A DNA stretch of 64,000 bases from NCBI RefSeq assembly GCF_001676615.1, contig NZ_LYXZ01000001.1, forward strand, positions 62,001 to 126,000, in the 5' to 3' direction. Below are positions 9,277 through 17,260 of this stretch, one piece after another. The stretch comes from Labrys sp. WJW (lineage in GTDB: Bacteria; Pseudomonadota; Alphaproteobacteria; Rhizobiales; Labraceae). A program made the translations under genes and the position numbers. The stretch's first letter is position 1. Each line of letters begins with the position of its first letter. A model generated the notes under the pieces. That model did no database searches, had not been told where the DNA came from, and worked only from the letters and a program-made list of their open reading frames with translations.

Positions 9277-10014
9277 CTAACGCACGACGACCTCGGCGCC
9301 AATCGAGGCGCGTTGATAGAGATCAATCACGTCATCGTTCGTCATGCGGATGCAGCCCGAAGAATTGGCCGTGCCGACAGTCCAGGGCGCGTTCGTGCCG
9401 TGGATGCGATAGAGCGTGTTGCCGATATAGAGCGCGCGCGCACCGAGCGGGTTGTTGGGTCCACCGGCCAATCGCACCGGCAGGTAATGGCCCTGCGCGG
9501 CCTCTCTTTCCCGCATTTCGGCAGGCGGACGCCAATCAGGCCATTCCTTCTTGTCGAGAATGCGGTCCCGACCCGACCAGGAAAAGCCCTCGCGCCCGAC
9601 CCCGATGGCATATTTGAGTGCCTTGCCATCACCGAGAACGTAGTAGAGGCGGCGTTCGCCCGTGTCGACGATGATCGACCCCTTGGGATGGGGTTCGGCG
9701 AAGGCCACGACTTCACGCGCGATCGGCGGCGTGCGCCTCGTCGCCGGCTGGCGAGTGTCCCCTGGGGCAGGCTCGTCAACGACGTCCCCCGGATTGTCCG
9801 AAGGCGCGATGACCACGTCCTGCTCGCCGTCATAGACCCATGTACGCGGATCGTAGCCGCCAGCCTGGGCCGCGGCGATACCCATCATCGACAATGACAC
9901 GATGCCGGCGATGGCGACAGCCATCGTGGCTCTGCGCAGCAAGGCGGCTCGCAGGATCATGGGTTTGCCACGCAGCCGGCGGCACGCAGGACGACGCCTT
10001 GCTTCAACCGTCAT
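9277..10014 (-). CDS. L,D-transpeptidase (YkuD / ErfK-YbiS family), exported
   Basis: A 245-residue protein with a hydrophobic signal sequence (AVAIAGIVSLSMMGIAAAQA) and a C-terminal YkuD domain. The catalytic signature is complete: His205 in HGTN and Cys221 in SSGCIRM. Such enzymes form 3-3 peptidoglycan crosslinks or attach proteins to peptidoglycan in the periplasm, using a Cys acyl-enzyme. I chose ATG 10014 because AGGGGA precedes it; ATG 9960 would also leave a signal peptide. It is divergent from the T3S operon and shares its promoter region. With the LysM-bearing giant protein nearby, a cell-wall remodelling role for the secretion machine is plausible but inferred. Confidence 0.9.
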   Translation of the reverse strand: MTVEARRRPACRRLRGKPMILRAALLRRATMAVAIAGIVSLSMMGIAAAQAGGYDPRTWVYDGEQDVVIAPSDNPGDVVDEPAPGDTRQPATRRTPPIAREVVAFAEPHPKGSIIVDTGERRLYYVLGDGKALKYAIGVGREGFSWSGRDRILDKKEWPDWRPPAEMREREAAQGHYLPVRLAGGPNNPLGARALYIGNTLYRIHGTNAPWTVGTANSSGCIRMTNDDVIDLYQRASIGAEVVVR

Positions 10015-10119
10015 TTCCCCTGCTCTCCCCTGCGCGCCGCCCCGTTCGAAAACCGTAACAACGTACCTCCAGCCGCAACACGAATCTGAAGCATTTGGCA
10101 CTTGTCTATGGCTCTATAA

Positions 10120-10136
10120 TCCAATTGGACTTTCAT
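10120..10136 (-). promoter_or_regulatory. Candidate operator between the L,D-transpeptidase and T3S genes
   Basis: The minus strand reads ATGAAAGTCCAATTGGA, which contains the perfect palindrome TCCAATTGGA. It matches 16 of 17 bases of 87-103, upstream of the RpiR-type gene. A TATAAT hexamer on the plus strand at 10115-10120 abuts the palindrome, so a bound protein could block transcription toward the T3S operon. I found no good -35 at standard spacing, so the promoter itself is uncertain. Confidence 0.4.
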
Positions 10137-10239
10137 TTCAGCGACGATCACGATAATGTGCGGCACGGTTTGGCAGGCAAATCATGCCGCACGGGACTCA
10201 CGCTCGAAGAGCGAATGCGTCGTTGCACAGGTAAGGGGC

Positions 10240-10914
10240 ATGGAATTTGAGACCAGCAGGATGGCCATGGGGACGCGTCGTCGCTCTCCCGTCATTCTCG
10301 GCTTCGCAGTCGGATTTTGCCTGTGCGTGGCTGTTTTACCCGCGCGCGCAGCCGAACCTGACTGGCCCGCCGGTCCCTACAGATACATCACCATCGACCA
10401 GTCGGTACGCGACGCCTTGACTGAGTTCGGCCGCAACATCCATGTCCCGGTCAAGCTCAGCGACGGCGTGAAGGGTCGCCTGAGTGCCGGTATGCCGATG
10501 GGAACGGCGCGCGAGTTCCTGCAATGGGTCTGCGACCGCTACGGACTGGTCTGGTATTATGATGGCTCTAGCCTGGCCGTGGCGACCGAAGCCGAAATGC
10601 GTACCGACATGTTCAAGGTCGACGCAGCCACCCTGCCCGGCATCCCTGGCCGGCTGCGGGAACTCGGCGTCGCCGATGCACGCTACCCCATCAAGATCGC
10701 CCAGAACGAGCGGGTCGTCTCGGTTTCCGGCCCACCCGCCTATATCGACGCCGTCCGCAAGGCGCTCGGCGTGCTGACCGAGCCGTCCGGCCCAACGCGG
10801 GCGCGCGAAGTCGACGGCTCGGCCGAGAATGTCGTGCCCGTGCGTGTTTTCCGAGGCCGGCGCGCCGAGGTCGAGACCCCGCCTGCCGCCAAGCATCCAG
10901 GAGAGAGCAAATGA
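10240..10914 (+). CDS. sctC: SctC N-terminal part (split T3S secretin, RhcC1/NolW type)
   Basis: This exported protein holds only the periplasmic N0/N1 part of a T3S secretin. A signal sequence ends in LPARA. Next come ITIDQSVRDALTEFGRNI, VKGRLSAG and GLVWYYDGSSLAVATE, all typical of the SctC N-terminus. It ends after about 225 residues, without the secretin pore domain, as in rhizobia where the secretin is made from two genes. The second half is not in this window. The start is uncertain: ATG 10240, 10261 and 10267 all fit, and 10267 has AGGA five bases upstream. The stop overlaps the next gene (ATGA), so this is the first gene of the operon. Confidence 0.85.
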   Translation: MEFETSRMAMGTRRRSPVILGFAVGFCLCVAVLPARAAEPDWPAGPYRYITIDQSVRDALTEFGRNIHVPVKLSDGVKGRLSAGMPMGTAREFLQWVCDRYGLVWYYDGSSLAVATEAEMRTDMFKVDAATLPGIPGRLRELGVADARYPIKIAQNERVVSVSGPPAYIDAVRKALGVLTEPSGPTRAREVDGSAENVVPVRVFRGRRAEVETPPAAKHPGESK

Positions 10915-11093
10915 AGATCGAGAGCAACGGTATCAGCCCGACCAATCAGCCCGACCCGAGCAAGGAAAGCCAGGAGGCGGCCCTCCAGAAGCAGATGGAA
11001 GAAACCCTCGCCAACTTTGCCGTGAGCATGGCCCAGCAACAGGGCGACCGGGCTCTGGAGGGCATGCAGCAGGCCCGCAACGAGGAAGGGTGA
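10911..11093 (+). CDS. Small T3S operon protein, candidate needle subunit (SctF-like)
   Basis: A 60-residue, cysteine- and tryptophan-free, mostly helical protein (KQMEETLANFAVSMAQQQGD). The start codon overlaps the sctC stop, so translation is coupled. It sits between the secretin part and sctI-J-K-L, where Ysc-type operons encode the needle YscF and its helpers. Small size, helical nature and position make a needle or needle-chaperone role possible. The sequence shows no clear SctF or NopA signature that I can recognise, so the assignment is inference. Confidence 0.45.
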   Translation: MKIESNGISPTNQPDPSKESQEAALQKQMEETLANFAVSMAQQQGDRALEGMQQARNEEG

Positions 11094-11143
11094 GCTGGGC
11101 CCAGCAGGCAGGTCCCCCAATCGGCGATCGATGAGGATTGAAC

Positions 11144-11578
11144 ATGCAGCTTGCAGACGCTGCCATAGGCGCGGTTTCGGCGGCACCCACCCAGTTCCAG
11201 CCGACCCAGCCACAGGCGAATGTCGAGCATCAGCTCTTCGACTATCTCGTGGAGATGGAAAAGAGCGTCGGCAGAACCGGGCAGCCCAATGATCCCGCCG
11301 CTCTCGTCGGCGGTGCCCTCCACTCGCTCGAAGGGGTGGTGCAGCAGGCCCAGTCGGCCTTCGCCAAGAACGGGCCTCAGGCGGGTTCTGCCCCGCCGGC
11401 CGGCGAAGGGAGCGGCAATGTAGCGGCCGGCAATGAAGGGCCGCCGGGCCAGCCGAACGCGGATATGACGCTGGATCGCGCCATTTCCTTCATGTGGGCG
11501 GCAGCCAATGTCTCCGTCGCCATCAACAGCGTGACGGCCGCCACCGGCTCGGTCAACACGCTGATCAAACAGCAATAG
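11144..11578 (+). CDS. sctI: T3S inner rod protein SctI (NolB-like)
   Basis: A 144-residue protein. ATG 11144 is preceded by GAGG at 11134-11137; an in-frame TTG at 11138 is less likely. The N-terminal two thirds are Pro/Gly/Gln-rich and poorly conserved. The last 30 residues (AISFMWAAANVSVAINS, then TGSVNTLIKQQ) match the helical C-terminus of SctI inner-rod proteins. The rod joins the export gate to the needle. Its position before sctJ is the same as nolB before nolT/rhcJ in rhizobia. The call rests on the C-terminus plus synteny. Confidence 0.75.
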   Translation: MQLADAAIGAVSAAPTQFQPTQPQANVEHQLFDYLVEMEKSVGRTGQPNDPAALVGGALHSLEGVVQQAQSAFAKNGPQAGSAPPAGEGSGNVAAGNEGPPGQPNADMTLDRAISFMWAAANVSVAINSVTAATGSVNTLIKQQ

Positions 11579-11610
11579 TGCGTGGCGGGGGCTCTGTGAG
11601 GCCAGTATCG

Positions 11611-12423
11611 ATGCATCGGTTGCCGGCCTGGCTGCGCCGGTTCGGCACCGTCTTTGCTCTTGTCGGCGTGCTGTTCCTGCAGGCCTGCACGGTGGAACTC
11701 TATACCGGCCTCAGCCAGCGCCAGGGCAACGAAGTGGTCGCCGCCCTGGTGCGCAAGGGCATTCCCGCCCAGCGCCAGATCGAAAAGGAAGGCACGGTGA
11801 CCGTCCTGGTCGACAAGGCGCGTTTTGCCGAAGCCATGTCCGTGCTCGACGCGATCGGCCTGCCGAAGGAGAAATTCGCGACCCTGGGCCAGGTGTTCAA
11901 GCGCGACGGGCTCGTCTCCTCCCCGGTGGAAGAACGCGCGGCGATGATCTACGGCCTCAGCCAGGAACTCTCGCAAACCATCTCCGACATCGACGGCGTC
12001 CTGTCCGCCCGCGTGCATCTCGTCCTGCCGGAGAACGATCCGCTCAAGCAGCAGCTGGTGCCATCCTCGGCATCGGTCTTCATCCGCCATCGCACCTCGG
12101 TCGACATGAAGGAACTGGTGCCGCAGGTGAAGATGCTGATCGCCAACGGCGTCGCCGGGCTGACCTATGACAATGTTTCGGTCATCCTCGTGCCGGTCGC
12201 GACCCCTGTCGAGCCGGCGACGAGTGAGCCCGGCCTCACGAACTTCATGGGCATCTGGCTGCATCCCGACGACCTCGCACGTGCCATGTGGATCATCTAC
12301 GGGCTGGTCGCCGTGGTCGTGCTCCTTGCCGGGAGCCTGGCCTATCTTCACTGGCGGCGGCGGCGCGATGTCTACGCCCTCGACAGCGCTCCTCCCCTTC
12401 GCGCCGTGAAGAGGGCGCCATGA
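11611..12423 (+). CDS. sctJ: T3S inner-membrane ring lipoprotein SctJ (RhcJ/NolT, YscJ family)
   Basis: A 270-residue lipoprotein with lipobox LQAC (acylated Cys26) followed by VELYTGLSQRQGNEVVAAL, the hallmark YscJ/FliF start. Two ring-building domains follow, with DGLVSSPVEERAAMIYGLSQ and ARVHLVLPEN. A transmembrane segment at about 226-248 and a basic cytoplasmic tail complete the fold. SctJ forms the inner-membrane ring with SctD. The start at ATG 11611 has GAGG at 11598-11601; an in-frame GTG at 11596 is possible. It overlaps sctK by ATGA. Confidence 0.95.
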   Translation: MHRLPAWLRRFGTVFALVGVLFLQACTVELYTGLSQRQGNEVVAALVRKGIPAQRQIEKEGTVTVLVDKARFAEAMSVLDAIGLPKEKFATLGQVFKRDGLVSSPVEERAAMIYGLSQELSQTISDIDGVLSARVHLVLPENDPLKQQLVPSSASVFIRHRTSVDMKELVPQVKMLIANGVAGLTYDNVSVILVPVATPVEPATSEPGLTNFMGIWLHPDDLARAMWIIYGLVAVVVLLAGSLAYLHWRRRRDVYALDSAPPLRAVKRAP

Positions 12424-13034
12424 CCGGCAAGACCGACGCGGCCGACGCCTGGCAGTCCTTTCTGCACAAGCCGGCCCTTCATGCGATCGCCCCCCGCCTG
12501 GCTCCCTGTTTCGGCGGCACGCTGGGTGACGAGGCCTGCGCACATCTGCTCACCGCCGATCGGCTGGAGACAAGGCTTTCAAGCCTGATCGGCGAGCATT
12601 ACGGTTTTTCTCCTCAGGAGCCGCAGGTCGAGGCGGGCGACCGGGCCATCGCGCTCTGCGATGCGGACCGGCTGGCCGATATCGCGCTGAAAGCCGGCGC
12701 GATCTACTGGGCCACCGCCTTCGCCGGCGTGATCCGTCGCGAGACGACGACGGCGCTGCATGCGCAACTCGGCGAAGCGCTGTGCGAATTCGCGGTGCTC
12801 AACCGCGACCTCGCCGGTCCCGAACAGGACCTCGAGCCGATCGCCGATCTGGCGGGGCGGGTTGCAGCCGATGGCTGGCGCTGCCTCGGCGCCTGGTGCA
12901 GCATCATGCCGGCGGGTGTCGGGGCGCGGGTCCGCCTGAAGCTGCCTCCCAGCCCGGAGCTCGACGACATCGCACCGGCGCCTTTCGCGCAATTGGGCCC
13001 GCCGATCGTGCGGCGGGCCGCGGGTTCGAGGTAG
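12420..13034 (+). CDS. sctK: T3S cytoplasmic sorting-platform protein SctK (NolU-like)
   Basis: A 204-residue cytoplasmic protein whose ATG overlaps the sctJ stop. SctK proteins are poorly conserved; here the call rests on position between sctJ and sctL, on length, and on features such as ALKAGAIYWATAFAGVIRRE and the C-terminal WRCLGAWCSIMPAGVGARVRLKLP. SctK connects the SctQ pods of the sorting platform to the inner-membrane ring. In rhizobia the same slot holds nolU. A four-base gap separates it from sctL. Confidence 0.75.
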   Translation: MTGKTDAADAWQSFLHKPALHAIAPRLAPCFGGTLGDEACAHLLTADRLETRLSSLIGEHYGFSPQEPQVEAGDRAIALCDADRLADIALKAGAIYWATAFAGVIRRETTTALHAQLGEALCEFAVLNRDLAGPEQDLEPIADLAGRVAADGWRCLGAWCSIMPAGVGARVRLKLPPSPELDDIAPAPFAQLGPPIVRRAAGSR

Positions 13035-13037
13035 GCT

Positions 13038-13661
13038 ATGGCAGGGCAGGACACAGGCCCCCTGGCCGATCGACCCAAGCGCCCGACAGGGCGCATCCTG
13101 CGCGCGACGGAGGCAAGGGCCTGGCAGGACGGCTACGGCTTTCTGGAAACCGCACGGCAGGACGCCGAACGCCTGCGCGAGGCAGGCCGGCGGGCCTATG
13201 CGGCCGAATATGCGCAGGGCTATGAGGACGGGCTTGTCGAAGGCAAGCGCGAGGCAGCGCGCCTCGTCACCGAGACGACGGCCAAGCTCGACCGCTATTT
13301 CGAGGGCGTTGAAAACCAGGTCGGCGACCTGGTGCTGGAAGTCGCCCGGCGCCTTCTCGGCAGCTTCGACCTCGACGAACTCGTCGCCAGGATCGCCCGC
13401 CAGGCCGTCGCCGAGGTGAGGCAGGCCAAATATCTCAGGCTCACCGTTCACCCCGACGCGCATGACAGGGTTCGCGAGGAATTGGGCGCACTCGCACGGG
13501 AGCGCCAATTCGGCTTCCCCATCGAGGTCGAGACCGACCCTGCCCTCGCGCGTGATGCCTGCATCGTGGCGAGTGAGGCCGCCGTGATCGATGCCGGGAT
13601 CGGCACCCAGCTCGATGCCATCGCCGCTGCGCTCGGATCGACGAGAAAGGCGGCGTCATGA
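13038..13661 (+). CDS. sctL: T3S ATPase stator SctL (NolV, HrpE/YscL family)
   Basis: A 207-residue protein related to FliH and to the V-ATPase peripheral stalk. The N-terminal half is a charged helical rod with the YAQGYEDGLVEGKREA pattern. The C-terminal half carries VARRLLGSFDLDELVARIARQAV and a small alpha/beta domain (YLRLTVHPDAHDRVREEL). SctL links the ATPase SctN to SctQ and restrains its activity. GAGGTAGG precedes the start. The stop overlaps the sctN start (ATGA), coupling the two partners in translation. Confidence 0.9.
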   Translation: MAGQDTGPLADRPKRPTGRILRATEARAWQDGYGFLETARQDAERLREAGRRAYAAEYAQGYEDGLVEGKREAARLVTETTAKLDRYFEGVENQVGDLVLEVARRLLGSFDLDELVARIARQAVAEVRQAKYLRLTVHPDAHDRVREELGALARERQFGFPIEVETDPALARDACIVASEAAVIDAGIGTQLDAIAAALGSTRKAAS

Positions 13662-15010
13662 CCGAGGCCTCCATCGACATCGACGCGCGGCTCGCCAATA
13701 TCGTCCCGCGCCTCGGCAAGCGGCTGCGGGAGGAAAACCAGCGGGGCCGCAGCGGGCGGGTACGCGAAGTCGTCGGCGTCATCATCCATGCCACGGTGGA
13801 AGAGGCACGGCTCGGCGAGATCTGCGACCTCGTCGATCCGAAGACGGGCCGCCGCGTCAGGGCCGAGGTCGTCGGCATTGCCGACGGCTCTGCCGTGCTG
13901 GTTCCGCTCGACGACCTCGCCGGCCTGTCGAGCCTGACCGAAGTGATACCCGTCGCCGCCCAGCTGCAGATCGGCGTCGGACCGGGCTTGCTCGGCCGCG
14001 TGGTGAGCGCCCTTGGCGAACCGCTCGATGGCCGGCCACTCGATGGCGACGCGATCGAGGATCAGCGGCCCGTGCACGCCTTTCCTCCTTCACCGCTCTC
14101 CCGGGGGTTGATCAGCGAGCCGATCCAGCTCGGCATCCGCGCACTCGACGGCATGCTTACCTGCGCCCGCGGCCAGCGCATCGGCCTGTTCGGTGAGCCG
14201 GGCATCGGCAAATCGACCCTGCTCGCCAATATCGTGCGCGGCACCGACGCGGATGTGGCCGTGGTCGCGCTGGTGGGTGAGCGCGGCCGCGAGGTGCGCG
14301 AATTCGTCGAGCATGCGCTGGGCCCCGAAGGCATGGCGCGCACCATCATCGTCGCCGCGACCTCCGACCGGCCGGCCATCGAACGCGTCAAGGCCGCCTT
14401 CGTCGCGACCACCATCGCCGAATATTTCCGCGACCGAGGCCAGCACGTCCTGCTGGCGATGGACAACATCACCCGCTTCGCCCGCGCCCAACGCGAAATC
14501 GGCCTGGCTTCGGGCGAACCGCCGACGCGGCGCGGCTTTCCGCCCTCGCTGTTCGCGGCGCTGCCGCGCCTGCTCGAACGAGCCGGCCCGGGCCAGACCG
14601 GCACCATCACCGGCCTCTACAGCGTGTTGCTCGAAGGCGATGGCACGCTCGACCCGGTGGCCGAGGAGTTGCAGGCCCTGCTCGACGGCCATGTCTTCCT
14701 GTCGAGCGATCTGGCCCGCCGCGACCATTTCCCGGCGATCGACATCCTGCGCAGCAGAAGCCGCCTGATGAATGCGGTGGTCTCGCAACAGCACCGGGCC
14801 GACGCGACGCATATACGCGAGCTGATGTCGCGCCACGCCGAGGTGGAACTGTTGGTGCGCATCGGCGAATACCAGAAAGGCAGCGATGCCGTCGCCGACG
14901 AAGCCGTCGCCAAGATCGACCGGATCAACGCCTTCCTGCGCCAGCCCTCCGACCAGCAGGAAACCATGGAGCACACCGCCGAACGCTTGCGGGACATCGT
15001 TCATGGCTAA
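13658..15010 (+). CDS. sctN: T3S ATPase SctN (RhcN, YscN/FliI family)
   Basis: A 450-residue hexameric ATPase that removes chaperones and unfolds substrates at the export gate. The Walker A motif GEPGIGKST is at residues 179-187, the Walker B strand is LLAMDNITRFARAQRE, and GERGREVREFVE carries the catalytic glutamate. PTRRGFPPSLFAALPRLLERAG and LDGHVFLSSDLARRDHFPAID are hallmark FliI/SctN segments. The family more often has DSVTR where this protein has DNITR. It overlaps both neighbours and looks intact. Confidence 0.97.
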   Translation: MTEASIDIDARLANIVPRLGKRLREENQRGRSGRVREVVGVIIHATVEEARLGEICDLVDPKTGRRVRAEVVGIADGSAVLVPLDDLAGLSSLTEVIPVAAQLQIGVGPGLLGRVVSALGEPLDGRPLDGDAIEDQRPVHAFPPSPLSRGLISEPIQLGIRALDGMLTCARGQRIGLFGEPGIGKSTLLANIVRGTDADVAVVALVGERGREVREFVEHALGPEGMARTIIVAATSDRPAIERVKAAFVATTIAEYFRDRGQHVLLAMDNITRFARAQREIGLASGEPPTRRGFPPSLFAALPRLLERAGPGQTGTITGLYSVLLEGDGTLDPVAEELQALLDGHVFLSSDLARRDHFPAIDILRSRSRLMNAVVSQQHRADATHIRELMSRHAEVELLVRIGEYQKGSDAVADEAVAKIDRINAFLRQPSDQQETMEHTAERLRDIVHG

Positions 15011-15503
15011 GCAGGCGGTCATGTCCCAGCTTCACAAGATCCGCAGCCTGCGCGAGCGACGCGCCCTGGAAGCGGTTGCCCGTCAGCAGCGCCTGGCCCG
15101 CGAAGCGCAGGACCAGGCGCGATCGGCGGCCACCGCGCTCACCACCCGCCTCGAACGGGCTGCGGCCGACGAACGAACCTCGTTCGCCGATCTGATGGGC
15201 CGGCCGCTGTCGGCCCAGGACCTCCTGGCGTTGCGCGGGCGCTTCCAGCTTACCGCCAGCGAAGTGGAGCAACTGCGGCAGGCGACGGAAGAGGCAAGGC
15301 AGGCAGAAGCCGGGCAACAGCGAAAGCTGGCGCGCACACGCGAGGACCATCACGTCCGGCGCAAAGCTGTCGAGAAACTGTCCCGTCTCGCCGACGAGAT
15401 GAGATCGCGCAGCGCGCGCCGGCTGGAAGCGATCGAGGAAATGACGATCGAGGAGGAAGCGAGCCTCGCGGCCGCGTCAAGGCTCAAGCCAGGAAGAGCG
15501 TGA
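15003..15503 (+). CDS. sctO: T3S stalk protein SctO (RhcZ/YscO-like)
   Basis: A 166-residue, strongly charged, almost wholly coiled-coil protein rich in Arg, Glu, Ala and Gln, as expected of SctO/FliJ. The FliJ-like stalk inserts into the SctN hexamer and touches the export gate SctV. The gene starts inside the last codons of sctN, which couples translation; an alternative ATG is at 15021. Sequence identity in this family is low, so the call depends on coiled-coil character and on position between sctN and sctQ. Confidence 0.85.
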   Translation: MAKQAVMSQLHKIRSLRERRALEAVARQQRLAREAQDQARSAATALTTRLERAAADERTSFADLMGRPLSAQDLLALRGRFQLTASEVEQLRQATEEARQAEAGQQRKLARTREDHHVRRKAVEKLSRLADEMRSRSARRLEAIEEMTIEEEASLAAASRLKPGRA

Positions 15504-15510
15504 TTTTCGC

Positions 15511-16590
15511 ATGCATCAGAGACTAGCGGCACTTGGAAAAACGCGACAGCGCCCTGCGGCCGAAGCCACGGTCTCAGCGGCACGCCTGCAAGCGATCGCC
15601 CCTGCCGATGCCGCGGCGCTCAATGCCTTCTATCGCAATCGTCCGCCGGTGAAGATCCGTCTTGCTGGCGAGGAGTTCCTGCTTTCTGCCCTGTGGCAGC
15701 CGGTGATGGCTCCGGGCGCGACCACCGTCATCGACTTCAAGGTCGGCGCGGCAACGGGCCGGCTTTGTCTCACGCCTGCACTGTTCGAGCGCTGGCTGGC
15801 GCGGGCCAATCCCGGCGTCACCGCCGGGCCGCCGGCTCCTGCACATGCTGCCCTGCTCCTGGAATCCTTCCTGCGCGACGAGATCGCCTGGCTGGAACAG
15901 CAGCTGGACGGAGCGATCGAACTGATTGCGGCCACATCGCTCGACGGCCGGCCCGAGATGCCCTTCCGGTTTGGGCTCCGGCCCACCGGCCAGGCCGAGA
16001 GCATCTGCCTTCTGCAGGCGGACGCAGCGCTCGCTACCAAGATCGGCCGCATCCTTGACGCCGCATCGGGCAGGCCTGCCGCCCACCGGCTCGAATTGCC
16101 CCTGCCCGTCAGCCTCTGGTGGGCTGCGACCAGCCTTTCCGTAGGGGAGCTGCGTTCCCTGCAGCCAGGCGACATCGTCATGACCGATGGCTGGACCCGC
16201 GGCGCGCAAACGGTCCTGGTGGTGCTGGCCGGGCGTCGGGCAGCACTGGCGGAACCGATCGGACAAAGCGGCAGACTTGTTTCGGCGCCAATGCCGATCA
16301 GCAAAACGAGATGGGGATGGATCATGGATGAACCACAATCGGCAAGCGGACAGCCTGACGACACGGGCCTGGAGGATTTGCCGGTGACGCTCGTCTTCGA
16401 ACTCGCCCGCATGACGATGCCTTTGCGCGAGGTCAGCCGGCTCGCTGCCGGGTCCATCGTGCCGCTTCCCGAGCTTTCCGAGCCCGCCGTCGATCTCGTG
16501 GCCAATGGCAAGCGCATCGGTCGCGGAGAGATCGTGAAGGTCGGCGACGGCATGGGAGTGCGTATCGTTCGCATGGCGGCCGATGCTTGA
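15511..16590 (+). CDS. sctQ: T3S cytoplasmic ring protein SctQ (RhcQ, YscQ/FliN-like)
   Basis: A 359-residue protein that builds the pods of the sorting platform below the export gate. The C-terminal 80 residues form a SpoA/FliN domain (LPVTLVFELARMTMPLREV, then GEIVKVGDGMGVRIVRM), with a first SpoA-like domain at about 200-265 (LPLPVSLWWAATSLSVGEL). The ribosome-binding site for ATG 15511 is weak. An internal ATG at 16324 with a purine-rich leader may give a separate short product. The stop overlaps the sctR start by 8 bases. Confidence 0.93.
   Translation: MHQRLAALGKTRQRPAAEATVSAARLQAIAPADAAALNAFYRNRPPVKIRLAGEEFLLSALWQPVMAPGATTVIDFKVGAATGRLCLTPALFERWLARANPGVTAGPPAPAHAALLLESFLRDEIAWLEQQLDGAIELIAATSLDGRPEMPFRFGLRPTGQAESICLLQADAALATKIGRILDAASGRPAAHRLELPLPVSLWWAATSLSVGELRSLQPGDIVMTDGWTRGAQTVLVVLAGRRAALAEPIGQSGRLVSAPMPISKTRWGWIMDEPQSASGQPDDTGLEDLPVTLVFELARMTMPLREVSRLAAGSIVPLPELSEPAVDLVANGKRIGRGEIVKVGDGMGVRIVRMAADA
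16324..16590 (+). CDS. Candidate internal translation product SctQ-C (88 residues)
   Basis: Within sctQ, ATG 16324 is preceded by GAGATGGGGATGG, a good ribosome-binding stretch, and opens the SpoA C-terminal domain in frame (MDEPQSASGQ). In Yersinia, Salmonella and Shigella the homologous gene makes such a short product, which joins full-length SctQ in the sorting platform. The 88-residue length is about that of YscQ-C. That it is made here is inferred from the site and the family. Confidence 0.5.
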   Translation: MDEPQSASGQPDDTGLEDLPVTLVFELARMTMPLREVSRLAAGSIVPLPELSEPAVDLVANGKRIGRGEIVKVGDGMGVRIVRMAADA

Positions 16591-17236
16591 GGGCTCGCCC
16601 AATCTTCTCGGCCTTCTCGTCGCGGTCGGCCTGGTCGGCATCCTGCCGCTGGCCGTGGTGACCATGACCGGTTTCCTGAAGATCTCCGTCGTCCTCTTCC
16701 TTATCCGCAATGCGCTCGGAGTCCAGCAGACACCGCCCAACCTGGTGATCTACGGCATCGCCCTGGTGCTGACGGTCTATGTGACGACGCCCCTGATCGG
16801 TGAAATCTCGGGACGGTTGCAGCAGGAGAACATCCAGTTCCAGACCACGCAGGACCTGACGCGCACGGCCGAGTTGGCGCGCGAACCGCTCAAGCAGCAT
16901 CTGCTGCGCTACACCCAGCCCCAGGAACGCCAGTTCTTCCTGGACGGCACCAAGCGGCTGTGGCCGGAACAGGCACGAGCGGAAGTCAGGGATGACGACC
17001 TGCAGATCCTGGTACCGGCCTTCGTCGCCTCCGAACTGACGCGGGCCTTCGAGATCGGCTTCCTGCTCTATCTGCCCTTCCTCATCATCGATGTGGTGGT
17101 CGCCAACGTGCTGATGACGTTGGGCATGATCATGGTCTCGCCGACGCTGATATCCATTCCGCTGAAACTACTGCTGTTCGTGGCGATCGACGGCTGGTCG
17201 CGCCTGATGCACGGCCTGATCCTCAGCTACAATTGA
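16583..17236 (+). CDS. sctR: T3S export apparatus protein SctR (RhcR, FliP family)
   Basis: A 217-residue inner-membrane protein with four predicted spans. MTGFLKISVVLFLIRNALG and QTPPNLVIYGIALVLT near the N-terminus, and FEIGFLLYLPFLIIDVVVA followed by MMVSP-like IMVSPTLISIPLKLLLF near the C-terminus, are diagnostic FliP/SctR signatures. SctR forms the core of the helical export-gate pore with SctS and SctT. Its start overlaps the end of sctQ. Confidence 0.97.
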   Translation: MLEGSPNLLGLLVAVGLVGILPLAVVTMTGFLKISVVLFLIRNALGVQQTPPNLVIYGIALVLTVYVTTPLIGEISGRLQQENIQFQTTQDLTRTAELAREPLKQHLLRYTQPQERQFFLDGTKRLWPEQARAEVRDDDLQILVPAFVASELTRAFEIGFLLYLPFLIIDVVVANVLMTLGMIMVSPTLISIPLKLLLFVAIDGWSRLMHGLILSYN

Positions 17237-17260
17237 CGGTTGCACCGCAAGGACCGCCCG

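Noticed and set aside
10015-10239. A tts box for TtsI control of the T3S operon
   Set aside because: I could not find the rhizobial tts-box pattern in the region upstream of the secretin gene.
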